DNA from: Pseudomonadota bacterium | GTDB lineage: Bacteria; Pseudomonadota; Alphaproteobacteria; Rhizobiales; Devosiaceae | Assembly: GCA_023431205.1 (NCBI GenBank) | Contig: JAEYXQ010000102.1 | Location: 1-25,817, forward strand | Length of the DNA: 25,817 nt | Direction of reading: 5' to 3' | In this document: one piece after another, positions 16,714 through 23,619 of the stretch | Layout: each line of letters opens with the position of its first letter | How positions within the stretch are numbered: the stretch's first letter is position 1 | Notes under the pieces: model-generated | What the model was told of the DNA's origin: nothing | The model's database searches: none | The model's input: only the letters and a program-made list of their open reading frames with translations | Made by a program: the position numbers and the translations under genes

Positions 16714-17175
16714 TCACATCACTTCGATGACAGCGTCGATCTCCACGGCGGCACCGAGCGGCAGCGCCACTACGCCGAACGCGGCGCGGGCATGCTTGCC
16801 CTTGTCGCCGAGCACGCCAACGAGCAGGTTCGATGCACCGTTGGCCACGAGGTGCTGTTCGGTGAAGTCCGGGTGCGAGGCGACCAGCACGGTGAGCTTG
16901 AGGACCTGCTTGATCTCGCTGAGGGGAACGCCTGCAGAATGAACCACTTGCGAGAGGATGTTGATCGCTGCGAGTTCGGCGGCGTTGCCACCCTGCTGTA
17001 CGTTCATGGTGTCGCCCAGCCGGCCCCCGACAACGCCCTGGTCACCGCTGGAAATCTGGCCGGACACGTAGAGCAGGTTGCCCGACCGGGTCACGGGAAC
17101 GTAGCTCGCCACCGGTGCCTTGGGCAGCGGCAGTTCGTAGCCATACTCACGCAGCTTTTCGATCGGGTCAGTCAT
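16714..17175 (-). CDS. RidA/YjgF/UK114 family protein
   Basis: 153-aa member of the Rid family, longer than E. coli RidA (128 aa) and of the YjgF-like subgroup seen next to DNA or stress genes. Conserved parts are GNLLYVSGQI (residues 32-41), DTMNVQQGGNAAELAAINIL (55-74) and the C-terminal ARAAFGV..LPLGA.VEI, with Arg130 in the position of the enamine-binding arginine. RidA deaminates reactive 2-aminoacrylate, but whether this subgroup does so is unproven. The ATG overlaps the dinB stop (ATGA), so it is translated with dinB. 114 bases separate its end from the next gene. Confidence 0.9.
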   Translation of the reverse strand: MTDPIEKLREYGYELPLPKAPVASYVPVTRSGNLLYVSGQISSGDQGVVGGRLGDTMNVQQGGNAAELAAINILSQVVHSAGVPLSEIKQVLKLTVLVASHPDFTEQHLVANGASNLLVGVLGDKGKHARAAFGVVALPLGAAVEIDAVIEVM

Positions 17176-18485
17176 CGTATCTTGCCTTCTGTGTTGTCTT
17201 CGTCTGCCGGTTGTTCCGGCTTGGGAGCGTAAAGCTTGCCGCGCACCACGGCTGTGCGTCCGAAGCGTGAGCGTACCCGGTCCATTGCGCGTTCCGCCGC
17301 GGCGCGGCGGGCAACCGCCGGCTCGAGCAGATCCACCGGGTCCTGGCCGTCGGACTCGTCGAGCCCCGACAGTCCGATGCCAATGAGCCGATAGGCGGTG
17401 CCGTCCGTCTCCCGCTCCAGCAGGCTGCGGCCGGTTTCGTAGAGCACACCAGCCAGTTGGGTCGGCATCATCAGGTGGCGGGCGCGGGTGCGCAAGCGAA
17501 AACCCGCCGACTTCAGCTTCAGCGTGACTGTGTCGCCCACCAGACCCTTGGCCTTGACGCGCTCCGACAGGCGTTCGGCAAGTTGAAGCAGTTCCCGAGA
17601 CAGGGTGTCCAGGTCGCTGATGTCATTGTTGAAGGTGGTTTCGGAGGAGATGGTTTTCATCTCGCCGTCGACGGAGACCGGCCGGGCATCCTCGCCGCGG
17701 GCAAGGCGGGATAGGCGCGCTCCCGATTCTCCATAGCGGCGGATGAGGTTGACGGGATCTTCGCCCTGCAATTGCCCGATGGTGACGAAGCCATCCCGCC
17801 GCAGGGTTTCGGCGAAGACCTTGCCCACGCCATAGATGAGGCTGATGGGCTTTGAGGCAAGAAACTCCAGCGTTTCCGCCGCCCCGATCACGGCAAAGCC
17901 ACGTGGCTTGCCGAGATCGGAGGCGATCTTGGCGAGGAACTTGTTGTGGCTGAGCCCGACGGAAGCGGTGACGCCGAGCTCGGTCTCGACCCGGCGCGCG
18001 AAGCGCGACAGGACCAGCGCGGGCGGAGCGCGGTGCAGCGTCTCGGTTCCGCGCAGGTCGAGGAAGGCCTCGTCGATGGAGAGCGGCTCAACCAGCGGGG
18101 TCAGTTCGTCCATCAGGCGCCTGATCTGGCGGCTCACCTCGACATACTTGGCCATGTTGGGCTTGATGATCACCGCGTCGGGGCAGAGCTCGCGCGCCTT
18201 GAACATCGGCATGGCCGAGCGCACCCCAGACTGGCGGGCGATGTAGCAGCAGGTGGAGACAACGCCGCGCACACCCCCGCCGATGATCAGCGGCTTGTCC
18301 TGGAGGCTGGGATCGTCCCGCTTCTCCACCGAGGCGTAGAAGGCGTCGCAGTCCACATGGGCGATGCCAAGATCAAAGAGCTCAGCGTGCCCGAACACCC
18401 TTGGCGAGCCGCAGTTTGCGCAGCGCCGCGGCGGGATGGCTGCGTTCCCGCTGGCGAGGCAATCACGGCAGAGCCAGCCGGTCAC
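17172..18485 (-). CDS. dinB: DNA polymerase IV (Y-family), N-terminal zinc-ribbon form
   Basis: 437-aa translesion DNA polymerase. Catalytic acidic residues are in HVDCDAFYASVEK (Asp45, with Asp47) and SIDEAFLDL (Asp138, Glu139). The little-finger domain follows (about 280-400). The N-terminus carries a four-cysteine zinc ribbon, CxxC..CxxC (Cys6, 9, 22, 25), a feature of rhizobial DinB paralogues. I chose GTG at 18483-18485, which overlaps the DUF3572 stop as GTGA and has GGAG upstream; the open frame extends further but through the neighbour gene. I do not see a clear C-terminal QLxLF clamp-binding motif. Co-translated with DUF3572 and ridA. Confidence 0.93.
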   Translation of the reverse strand: MTGWLCRDCLASGNAAIPPRRCANCGSPRVFGHAELFDLGIAHVDCDAFYASVEKRDDPSLQDKPLIIGGGVRGVVSTCCYIARQSGVRSAMPMFKARELCPDAVIIKPNMAKYVEVSRQIRRLMDELTPLVEPLSIDEAFLDLRGTETLHRAPPALVLSRFARRVETELGVTASVGLSHNKFLAKIASDLGKPRGFAVIGAAETLEFLASKPISLIYGVGKVFAETLRRDGFVTIGQLQGEDPVNLIRRYGESGARLSRLARGEDARPVSVDGEMKTISSETTFNNDISDLDTLSRELLQLAERLSERVKAKGLVGDTVTLKLKSAGFRLRTRARHLMMPTQLAGVLYETGRSLLERETDGTAYRLIGIGLSGLDESDGQDPVDLLEPAVARRAAAERAMDRVRSRFGRTAVVRGKLYAPKPEQPADEDNTEGKIR

Positions 18486-18778
18486 GACCACTCCGAACGG
18501 TTCTGATGGTGCCAGACCTGCATGACCTGTTCGGGGGTGATGCCGGCATTGGCACACAGGGCGAGCAGAATCGGTTCGTTTGCGGCAAAGTAGTCGATGA
18601 GCCCGTGCTGGAGGTCGGGTGTGCCGACGGCATCGCGCAGAGCGTCGGGGCCGAGGCCGGCGACCTGCATGAAGGCCATGAGCTCTTCGGGGTGTTCCGC
18701 CAGGAAGCTCAGGCAGGCATCGGCGAGGTCGGAAACTCGCGGATTTGCGGAGTCGGAACGGGGCACTGCCGGGCTCAT
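18482..18778 (-). CDS. DUF3572 family protein
   Basis: 98-aa helical, acidic protein resembling DUF3572, a small alphaproteobacterial family of unknown function usually found beside divK/dinB. The recognisable part is LADACLSFLAEHPEELMAF (in two helices), then AGLGPDALRDAV and a C-terminal helix with ITPEQVMQVW. I chose ATG at 18776-18778; an ATG at 18802 or TTG at 18823 would lengthen it, and none has a clear ribosome binding site, so the start is uncertain. Its stop overlaps the dinB start by four bases. It is divergent from divK. Confidence 0.78.
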   Translation of the reverse strand: MSPAVPRSDSANPRVSDLADACLSFLAEHPEELMAFMQVAGLGPDALRDAVGTPDLQHGLIDYFAANEPILLALCANAGITPEQVMQVWHHQNRSEWS

Positions 18779-18807
18779 TTGAAGTTTTGTAAGAGATTGC
18801 ATGCTAG
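18779..18807 (+). promoter_or_regulatory. Putative divK promoter
   Basis: TTGAAG (18779-18784), a 17-base spacer and TGCTAG (18802-18807) resemble a sigma70 promoter directed at divK, about 59 bases before its ATG. The match at -10 is modest. I see no full CtrA box (TTAA-N7-TTAA) in this divergent region. Confidence 0.3.
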
Positions 18808-18865
18808 CTGAAGCGTGGCGCAAAGCGAAGCGTCACCAGCGCCTTGCGGGCGCAAGGAAGGTTCG

Positions 18866-19237
18866 ATGCCCAAGACCGTCATGATCGTTGAGGACAATGA
18901 GCTCAACATGAAGCTCTTCAACGATCTGCTTGAATCGCGGGGATACGCCGTCATCCAGACCCGCAACGGGATGGAAGCGCTCGACCTTGCGCGTGCCCAT
19001 CATCCGGACCTGATCCTGATGGATATCCAGTTGCCCGAAGTGTCCGGACTGGTCGTCACCAAGTGGCTCAAGGACGACGAGGAATTGGCGCATATCCCGG
19101 TTATCGCCGTGACGGCCTTCGCCATGAAGGGCGATGAGGAGCGCATCCTGCAAGGCGGGTGCGAGGGCTACATCAGCAAACCCATCTCCGTGCCTCACTT
19201 TCTGGAAACCATTGCCCGCTATATTGGCCCGGCTTGA
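18866..19237 (+). CDS. divK: Cell-cycle response regulator DivK
   Basis: 123-aa single-domain receiver without output domain. It closely matches Caulobacter DivK as I remember it: KTVMIVEDNELNMKLF at the start (acidic Glu9/Asp10), phosphoacceptor Asp53 in LILMDIQLPE, AVTAFAMKGDEERI, and SKPIS with Lys105. DivK carries the DivJ/PleC phosphosignal to DivL-CckA and so controls CtrA and asymmetric division. ATG 18866 is preceded by GGAAGG; the open frame upstream to 18815 lacks similarity. pleD follows after 68 bases, the usual order. Confidence 0.97.
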   Translation: MPKTVMIVEDNELNMKLFNDLLESRGYAVIQTRNGMEALDLARAHHPDLILMDIQLPEVSGLVVTKWLKDDEELAHIPVIAVTAFAMKGDEERILQGGCEGYISKPISVPHFLETIARYIGPA

Positions 19238-19305
19238 CCGCGCGGCGGCGGCCGGCTCGTTCCGCCCGCTGATCTGCCGCGACGATCGTTTGCCGGGGCC
19301 AGCCA

Positions 19306-20676
19306 GTGACAGCGCGCGTTCTCATCGTCGACGACATCCCCACCAATGTCCGTCTGCTCGAGGCCCGACTCGCGGCGGAATATTATGATGTCGTGACCGC
19401 CAGCTCCGGCGCAGAAGCCCTGGACATCTGCGCCACCCAGCACATCGATATCGTCCTGCTCGACGTGATGATGCCGGTGATGGACGGTTTCGAGGTTTGC
19501 CGCCGACTCAAGGGTGATCCGCGCACCCACCACATCCCGGTGCTGATGATCACCGCGCTCGACCAGCCTTCGGACCGGGTGCGGGGGCTCGAGGTCGGGG
19601 CCGACGACTTCCTTTCCAAGCCTGTCGACGACATGCAGCTGATGGCGCGGGTGAAGAGCCTGGTCAGGCTGAAGTCGCTGACCGACGAATTGCGGTCACG
19701 CGCCCTCACGGGGCAGCAGATTGCCGTCGAAGACGCCATCCGGGCGATGGACAGCATTTCGGCGGAAGCAGGCTCGATCCTCCTCATCGACAGCGACGCT
19801 CGCCACGCCGCGCGCATCAAGCAGTATCTCACGGCGGAACACCGCGTGGATATCTTGACCCAACCCGCTGATGCCGTTTTCCAAGTTGCCGGTGCACAGT
19901 ACGAGCTGGCGCTGGTGGCGATGGACCTCGTCGACTTCGATCCGCTGCGGGTCTGCTCGCAAATCCGGACCCTGGAGCATACGCGGGGATTGCCGATCAT
20001 CCTGATCGCCGACGAGGCCGACAAGCCGCGCGTGGTGCGCGCGCTGGACCTCGGCATCAATGATTTCATCATGCGCCCGATCGAGCGCAACGAACTGGCG
20101 GCGCGGGTGCGCACCCAGATCCGCCGGCAACGCTATGCGCTCGAGCTGCGCGAAAGCGTCAACAATACCATGGCCTTGGCCGTGACCGATGAACTGACGG
20201 GGCTCTACAACCGGCGCTATTTCGACCGGCACATGCATGTGATGCTGGGCAAGGCGCACTCGCAGGACCGGAGGTTGGCGCTGATGATGCTCGACATGGA
20301 CCACTTCAAGGCGGTCAACGACGGCTATGGGCACGACGCCGGCGACGTGGTGCTCAAGGAGTTCTCGGCGCGGCTGAAGCGCAATGTCCGCGGGGTGGAC
20401 CTGGCCTGCCGGTTCGGCGGCGAGGAGTTCGTGGTGCTGATGCCCGATACCGACCAGAATCAGGCGGAAGCGGTGGCGGAGCGGGTGCGGCAGGCGGTGG
20501 CGGAGCGGCCGTTCGAGGTGCCGGGTGGCCGGTCCTTGCGGATCACGGTGTCGGCGGGGGTGGCGCTGCGGGAGAGCGAGGCGGATACGGCTGAAACGCT
20601 GATCAAACGGGCGGATGTGGCGCTCTACCGGGCCAAGCGCGAGGGGCGGAACCGGGTGGTGTTCGACGCCGCCTGA
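19306..20676 (+). CDS. pleD: Diguanylate cyclase response regulator PleD
   Basis: 456-aa protein with two receiver domains and a GGDEF domain that makes c-di-GMP from two GTP. Domain 1 has Asp53 in IVLLDVMMPVMDGFEV and Lys105 in SKPVDD. Domain 2 (about 157-272) is degenerate: the acceptor region reads VAMDLVDFDP, as an adaptor receiver for dimerisation. The catalytic GGEEF is at 371-375, and the inhibitory I-site RGVD at 362-365, five residues before it, so product inhibition is likely. GTG 19306 is the start. PleD drives the motile-to-sessile pole change in Caulobacter. It is downstream of divK. Confidence 0.96.
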   Translation: MTARVLIVDDIPTNVRLLEARLAAEYYDVVTASSGAEALDICATQHIDIVLLDVMMPVMDGFEVCRRLKGDPRTHHIPVLMITALDQPSDRVRGLEVGADDFLSKPVDDMQLMARVKSLVRLKSLTDELRSRALTGQQIAVEDAIRAMDSISAEAGSILLIDSDARHAARIKQYLTAEHRVDILTQPADAVFQVAGAQYELALVAMDLVDFDPLRVCSQIRTLEHTRGLPIILIADEADKPRVVRALDLGINDFIMRPIERNELAARVRTQIRRQRYALELRESVNNTMALAVTDELTGLYNRRYFDRHMHVMLGKAHSQDRRLALMMLDMDHFKAVNDGYGHDAGDVVLKEFSARLKRNVRGVDLACRFGGEEFVVLMPDTDQNQAEAVAERVRQAVAERPFEVPGGRSLRITVSAGVALRESEADTAETLIKRADVALYRAKREGRNRVVFDAA

Positions 20677-20701
20677 GATCGACGCAAGTTTAGCGGTTAG
20701 G

Positions 20702-20723
20702 GTTAGCTGTTATAGCTAACAGC
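20702..20723. repeat. Overlapping palindromes that exclude each other
   Basis: GTTAGCT (20702-20708) can pair with AGCTAAC (20714-20720). Alternatively GCTGTTA (20706-20712) pairs with TAACAGC (20717-20723). Both stems are perfect 7-mers but share bases, so only one can form at a time. The surrounding bases repeat GTTAG several times (20691-20731). Confidence 0.55.
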
Positions 20724-20752
20724 GGGTTAGCGGCCGTTAACCCTTTCATTTC
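20724..20752 (+). terminator. Possible pleD terminator
   Basis: GGGTTA (20724-20729) and TAACCC (20738-20743) form a 6-bp stem around GCGGCCGT, and a T-rich stretch (TTTCATTT) follows at 20744. The 20-mer 20724-20743 is palindromic at 18 of 20 positions, so a longer cruciform is possible. It lies 47 bases after the pleD stop. Confidence 0.4.
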
Positions 20753-20753
20753 C

Positions 20754-20781
20754 TTGAGTTTTAGCGGGCCCGGAGTAGGGT
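20754..20781 (+). promoter_or_regulatory. Putative promoter for the structured RNA after pleD
   Basis: TTGAGT (20754-20759, within CTTGAG) and TAGGGT (20776-20781) are 16 bases apart and resemble the rhizobial CTTGAC / CTATAT pattern. RNA would start near 20788, four bases before the first stem-loop. Confidence 0.35.
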
Positions 20782-20787
20782 GATCCC

Positions 20788-21080
20788 AACACGACGAGCC
20801 GGGCACAACCGGTGACCGTCGCGGGTTCCCTACGGCTCATCTCAGGTCCGCCGCAACTCCTGAGTCCCGTAGGGCGGTTGGTCCGGATGCGGTGAGAGTG
20901 GCCTCTTCGACAAGCCGCTCCGGACCAGCCACTCCACTTTTTCCGTAGCAGATTCGGCAGTTTCCGGTTGGGAAACGTTCCCGCCTGAACGGGTCCTGCG
21001 GCGAATCCTGAACGAAGATGAACAAATCCTGACCCGCAAATGAGCATGAAAAAACCCCGCATCACCGATGCGGGGTTTTT
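20788..21080 (+). ncRNA. Candidate structured RNA of about 290 nt, family unknown
   Basis: No credible protein gene occupies this interval. It holds consecutive stem-loops: CGACG/CGTCG (20792-20821) enclosing CCGG/CCGG; CCCTACGG/CCGTAGGG (20828-20874) enclosing CTCAGG/CCTGAG; TGGTCCGGA plus GCGG against CCGC plus TCCGGACCA (20879-20927, one bulged base); GATTCG/CGAATC (20951-21007) enclosing GGGAA/TTCCC (20970-20982); and a terminator (21049-21080). A promoter-like pair precedes it. I looked for tmRNA (T-loop, CCA end, ANDN tag), RNase P, SRP and 6S hallmarks and found none. The strand is inferred from promoter and terminator; the stems would fold on either strand. Confidence 0.4.
21049..21080. 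terminator. Bidirectional intrinsic terminator
   Basis: CCCCGCATC (21055-21063) and GATGCGGGG (21067-21075) form a perfect 9-bp stem with a 3-base loop. Six A precede it and five T follow, so it works for rpmG on the minus strand (33 bases after its stop) and for any + strand RNA from the interval after pleD. Confidence 0.85.
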
Positions 21081-21104
21081 CGTGACGTGCGGGTGAGCCG
21101 GACC

Positions 21105-21272
21105 TTACTTGATCTTGGCTTCCTTGAACTCGACGTGCTTGCGGGCGACCGGGTCGTACTTCTTGAACGCCAGCTTCTCGGTCTGAGTGCGGGCGTTCTT
21201 CTTGGTCACGTAGTAGAAGCCGGTGTCGGCCGTGGACACGAGCTTGATCTTGATGGTGTTGGCTTTGGCCAT
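21105..21272 (-). CDS. rpmG: 50S ribosomal protein L33
   Basis: 55-aa ribosomal protein L33, a small component of the large subunit near the E site. Typical parts are KIKLVSTADTGFYYVTKKN and KLAFKKYDPVARKHV..KEAKIK. It lacks the CxxC pairs of zinc-binding L33 paralogues, so it is the zinc-independent form. I chose ATG at 21270-21272 (MAKANTIKIK), with GAGGA upstream; an upstream in-frame start at 21308 has no family support. It has its own promoter-like pair and a terminator, so it is a single-gene unit, 101 bases downstream of recG on the same strand. Confidence 0.96.
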   Translation of the reverse strand: MAKANTIKIKLVSTADTGFYYVTKKNARTQTEKLAFKKYDPVARKHVEFKEAKIK

Positions 21273-21332
21273 TCGGGTGTCCTCGACAAACAAAAGTGCG
21301 CCGCCCACGAGGCAGCGCCGGAATTTGGGCGC

Positions 21333-21360
21333 AACCTACGGATTTCGCGGCTGGAGTCAA
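21333..21360 (-). promoter_or_regulatory. Putative rpmG promoter with overlapping GANTC site
   Basis: On the minus strand TTGACT (21355-21360) and TAGGTT (21333-21338) are 16 bases apart and lie about 60 bases upstream of the rpmG ATG. GACTC, a CcrM-type GANTC methylation site (21354-21358), overlaps the -35 box. Confidence 0.5.
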
Positions 21361-21373
21361 TGCAAAAGCGATG

Positions 21374-23482
21374 TCACCCGGCGCGGATCAGCGGGATCGC
21401 GAGGTCCTTGCGGAAGATGTAGAGCAAAGCGCGGGCGGCTTCGCCGCGGGGGCCGGTGAGGCCGGGGTTGTCGCGGAGGAGCGCCTTGGCCTCTTCATGG
21501 GCAAAATCGAGCAGGTGCCGGTGCACGTCGGGGACGGCGATGCGGTAGCCGGGCATGCCGGATTGCCTGGTGCCGAGCAGGTCGCCCTGTCCGCGCAGCT
21601 CGAGGTCGCGCTCGGCGATCTCGAAGCCGTCCTCGGTGGACTTCATGGTCTCGAGCCGGGCCTGGGCGGTTTCGCTCAGCGGCTCCTTGTAGAGCAGCAG
21701 GCAGGCGGAGCGGATTGAGCCGCGCCCGACGCGGCCGCGGAGCTGGTGGAGCTGGGCGAGGCCGAAGCGCTCGGCATGCTCGATGATGATGATGGAGGCG
21801 TTGGGGACGTCGACGCCGACCTCGATTACGGTGGTGGCGACAAGGAGCTTGATCTCGTTGGCGGCGAAGCGGGCCATCACGTCCTGCTTGGCGGCGGCGG
21901 ACATGCGGCCGTGGACCAGGGCGACCTGGTCGCCGAACACCTGGCGCAGCTCGGCGGCGCGATCCTCGGCGGAGACGACATCGAGCGTCTCGCTTTCTTC
22001 CACCAGCGGGCAGACCCAGTAGGCCTGGGCGCCTTCGGCGATGCGGGCGCGGAGGCGGGCGACGACGCGGTCGTATTCGCCCACCGAGAGGACCGCGGTG
22101 TCGATCGGCTGGCGGCCGCGCGGTTTTTCGCGCAGCACGCTGACGGCCATGTCGCCGAAATGGGTGAGGACGAGGGTGCGCGGAATCGGCGTCGCCGTCA
22201 TCACCAGGAGGTCGGTGTGCTGGCCCTTGTCGGAGAGGGCGAGGCGTTGGTGGACGCCGAAGCGGTGCTGCTCGTCGACGACGACGAGACCGAGATTGCG
22301 GAAGGCGATGTCGGACTGGAACAGGGCGTGGGTGCCGACGGCGATGTGGGCTTCGCCCGAGGCGAGGGCGGCGAGGCGGGCGCGGCGCTCGGCGGCGGGG
22401 AGCTTGCCGGTGAGGAGCTCGATGCGGAGGCCTGCCGCGTCGCAAAGGGGTTTCAGCGAATTGTAGTGCTGGGTGGCGAGGATTTCGGTGGGCGCCAGCA
22501 GCGCCGACTGGGCGCCGTCCTCGACCATGGCGGCCATGGTCATCAGCGCCACGGCGGTCTTGCCGGAGCCGACATCGCCCTGCAGCAGCCGCGACATGCG
22601 GTCGGGTGCGGCGAGATCGGCGGTGATCTCGCGGACCGCCTGCTCCTGGCCGGCGGTGAGGCTGTAGGGCAGGGCGGCGCGTACCCTCTCGGTTACGGTT
22701 CCGGTGAAGTGGCGGGCGATGCCGCGGGCCGAGACCATGGTGGAGCGGATGAGCTGCAGGGCCACCTGGCCGGCGAGGTATTCATCATAGGCGAGGCGCA
22801 TGCGGGCCGGGGCCCAGAGCTCGGCCTGTTCGGGGCTTTCGGGCGCGTGGACCTGGCGCAGGGCCTCGGCGAAGGGGGGCCACTGGCGCTCGCGCACGGT
22901 GGCCGGGTCGAGCCATTCGGGGAGGGATGGGACGGTGTCGAGCACCTGGCGGACGAGTTTTCCGAGCGCCTTGTGCGACAGCCCCTGGGTGAGCGGATAG
23001 ACCGGCTCGACCAGCGGCAGGGTGCTGAACTGTTCGGCGGGCACCACGTAGTCGGGGTGGGTGATCTGCTTTTCGCCGTTGAAGAAGCCGATCTGGCCGG
23101 AGACGTAGCGCTCCTCGCCGACGGGGAGCAGCTTTTCCACCCAGCCGCCCTGCGAGGCGAAATAGACGAGGCTGACCTCACCCGTCTCGTCATGGGCGAA
23201 GACCCGATGCGGCACCTGCGGCTTGCCGCGCGGCGGCGGCTGGTGGCGGTCGATGTGGAGGCGGAGGGTGACGGTCTGGTTCAGATACGCCTCGGCGATG
23301 CCGACCTGCCGGCGCCGGTCGACGACGCCGGTCGGCATGTGCATCAGGAGGTCGAGCGCAATCGCCTCCTGCCCCTCCGGCGCGCCGAAATAGCGGCGCA
23401 AGAGCGCCGCCAGCTTGTCGCCCACGCCCTTGATCGAGGGCAGGGAACGAAACAGCGGCGAAAGGGCGTCGGGACGGGACAC
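21374..23482 (-). CDS. recG: ATP-dependent DNA helicase RecG
   Basis: 702-aa branch-migrating helicase that remodels stalled forks, D-loops and R-loops. The N-terminal wedge/OB domain spans about residues 60-200. Walker A GDVGSGKT is at 302-309, the DEQH box at 403-406 (VVVDEQHRFG), then TATPIPRTL, and late motifs TTVIEVGVDVPNA and QLHQLRGRVGRG. The C-terminal RecG wedge-associated region is complete. I chose GTG at 23480-23482 (VSRPDALSPLFRSLPSIKGVG), which gives the family's usual N-terminus. The frame is open to a TTG at 23566, but that adds a Pro/Ala/Ser leader encoded by a C-rich tract. GGAGG lies 13 bases upstream of the chosen start. Confidence 0.95.
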   Translation of the reverse strand: MSRPDALSPLFRSLPSIKGVGDKLAALLRRYFGAPEGQEAIALDLLMHMPTGVVDRRRQVGIAEAYLNQTVTLRLHIDRHQPPPRGKPQVPHRVFAHDETGEVSLVYFASQGGWVEKLLPVGEERYVSGQIGFFNGEKQITHPDYVVPAEQFSTLPLVEPVYPLTQGLSHKALGKLVRQVLDTVPSLPEWLDPATVRERQWPPFAEALRQVHAPESPEQAELWAPARMRLAYDEYLAGQVALQLIRSTMVSARGIARHFTGTVTERVRAALPYSLTAGQEQAVREITADLAAPDRMSRLLQGDVGSGKTAVALMTMAAMVEDGAQSALLAPTEILATQHYNSLKPLCDAAGLRIELLTGKLPAAERRARLAALASGEAHIAVGTHALFQSDIAFRNLGLVVVDEQHRFGVHQRLALSDKGQHTDLLVMTATPIPRTLVLTHFGDMAVSVLREKPRGRQPIDTAVLSVGEYDRVVARLRARIAEGAQAYWVCPLVEESETLDVVSAEDRAAELRQVFGDQVALVHGRMSAAAKQDVMARFAANEIKLLVATTVIEVGVDVPNASIIIIEHAERFGLAQLHQLRGRVGRGSIRSACLLLYKEPLSETAQARLETMKSTEDGFEIAERDLELRGQGDLLGTRQSGMPGYRIAVPDVHRHLLDFAHEEAKALLRDNPGLTGPRGEAARALLYIFRKDLAIPLIRAG

Positions 23483-23521
23483 GATTCTGGCGGAGCCTCC
23501 TGGGGCGGAGGGTAGTGTAGT

Positions 23522-23550
23522 GGGGGCGGGGGAGGGAAGGGGCTGGGGGG
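23522..23550 (+). repeat. G-run tract with strong G-quadruplex potential
   Basis: Five G-runs of 5, 5, 3, 4 and 6 bases are separated by loops of 1, 1, 2 and 2 bases. This fits the G-quadruplex pattern with very short loops. It lies 40 bases upstream of the recG start, on the strand that is template for recG, and just before the TTGACG element of the + strand genes. Confidence 0.6.
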
Positions 23551-23581
23551 TTGACGCCACTTGCAACAGCGGGGGTATCGA
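23551..23581 (+). promoter_or_regulatory. Putative promoter of the higA-containing operon
   Basis: TTGACG at 23551-23556 is a near-perfect -35 box. A -10 could be GGTATC (23574-23579, 17-base spacer) or TATCGA (23576-23581, 19-base spacer). RNA would start near 23587, inside the inverted repeat that follows, about 33 bases before the first ATG. Confidence 0.4.
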
Positions 23582-23604
23582 GTGAACCTGCGTTCGTTGT
23601 TCAC
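23582..23604. promoter_or_regulatory. Operator-like inverted repeat upstream of the higA operon
   Basis: GTGAAC (23582-23587) and GTTCAC (23599-23604) are perfect inverted half-sites, 17 bases centre to centre, overlapping the predicted transcript start. The position suits autorepression by the HigA-type protein, as antitoxins of this family commonly bind their own promoter. Binding itself is inference. Confidence 0.4.
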
Positions 23605-23619
23605 AAACCGGGTTCGGTC

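Noticed and set aside
18779..18865. CtrA box controlling divK
   Set aside because: No TTAA-N7-TTAA pattern is present in the divergent region, so only a sigma70-like pair is reported.
20788..21080. tmRNA, RNase P RNA, SRP RNA or 6S RNA
   Set aside because: No T-loop with CCA end or ANDN-type tag, no RNase P core motifs, no SRP tetraloop motif, and the stems are sequential rather than one long rod.
20727..21360. Minus-strand frames of 112-172 codons between rpmG and pleD
   Set aside because: They have no family resemblance, and the region is explained better by stem-loops and rpmG; the longest overlaps rpmG in another frame.
21746..23515. A 589-codon open frame on the + strand opposite recG
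   Set aside because: Composition is Gly/Ala/Asp/Val-rich with no domains, and recG on the other strand has all helicase motifs.
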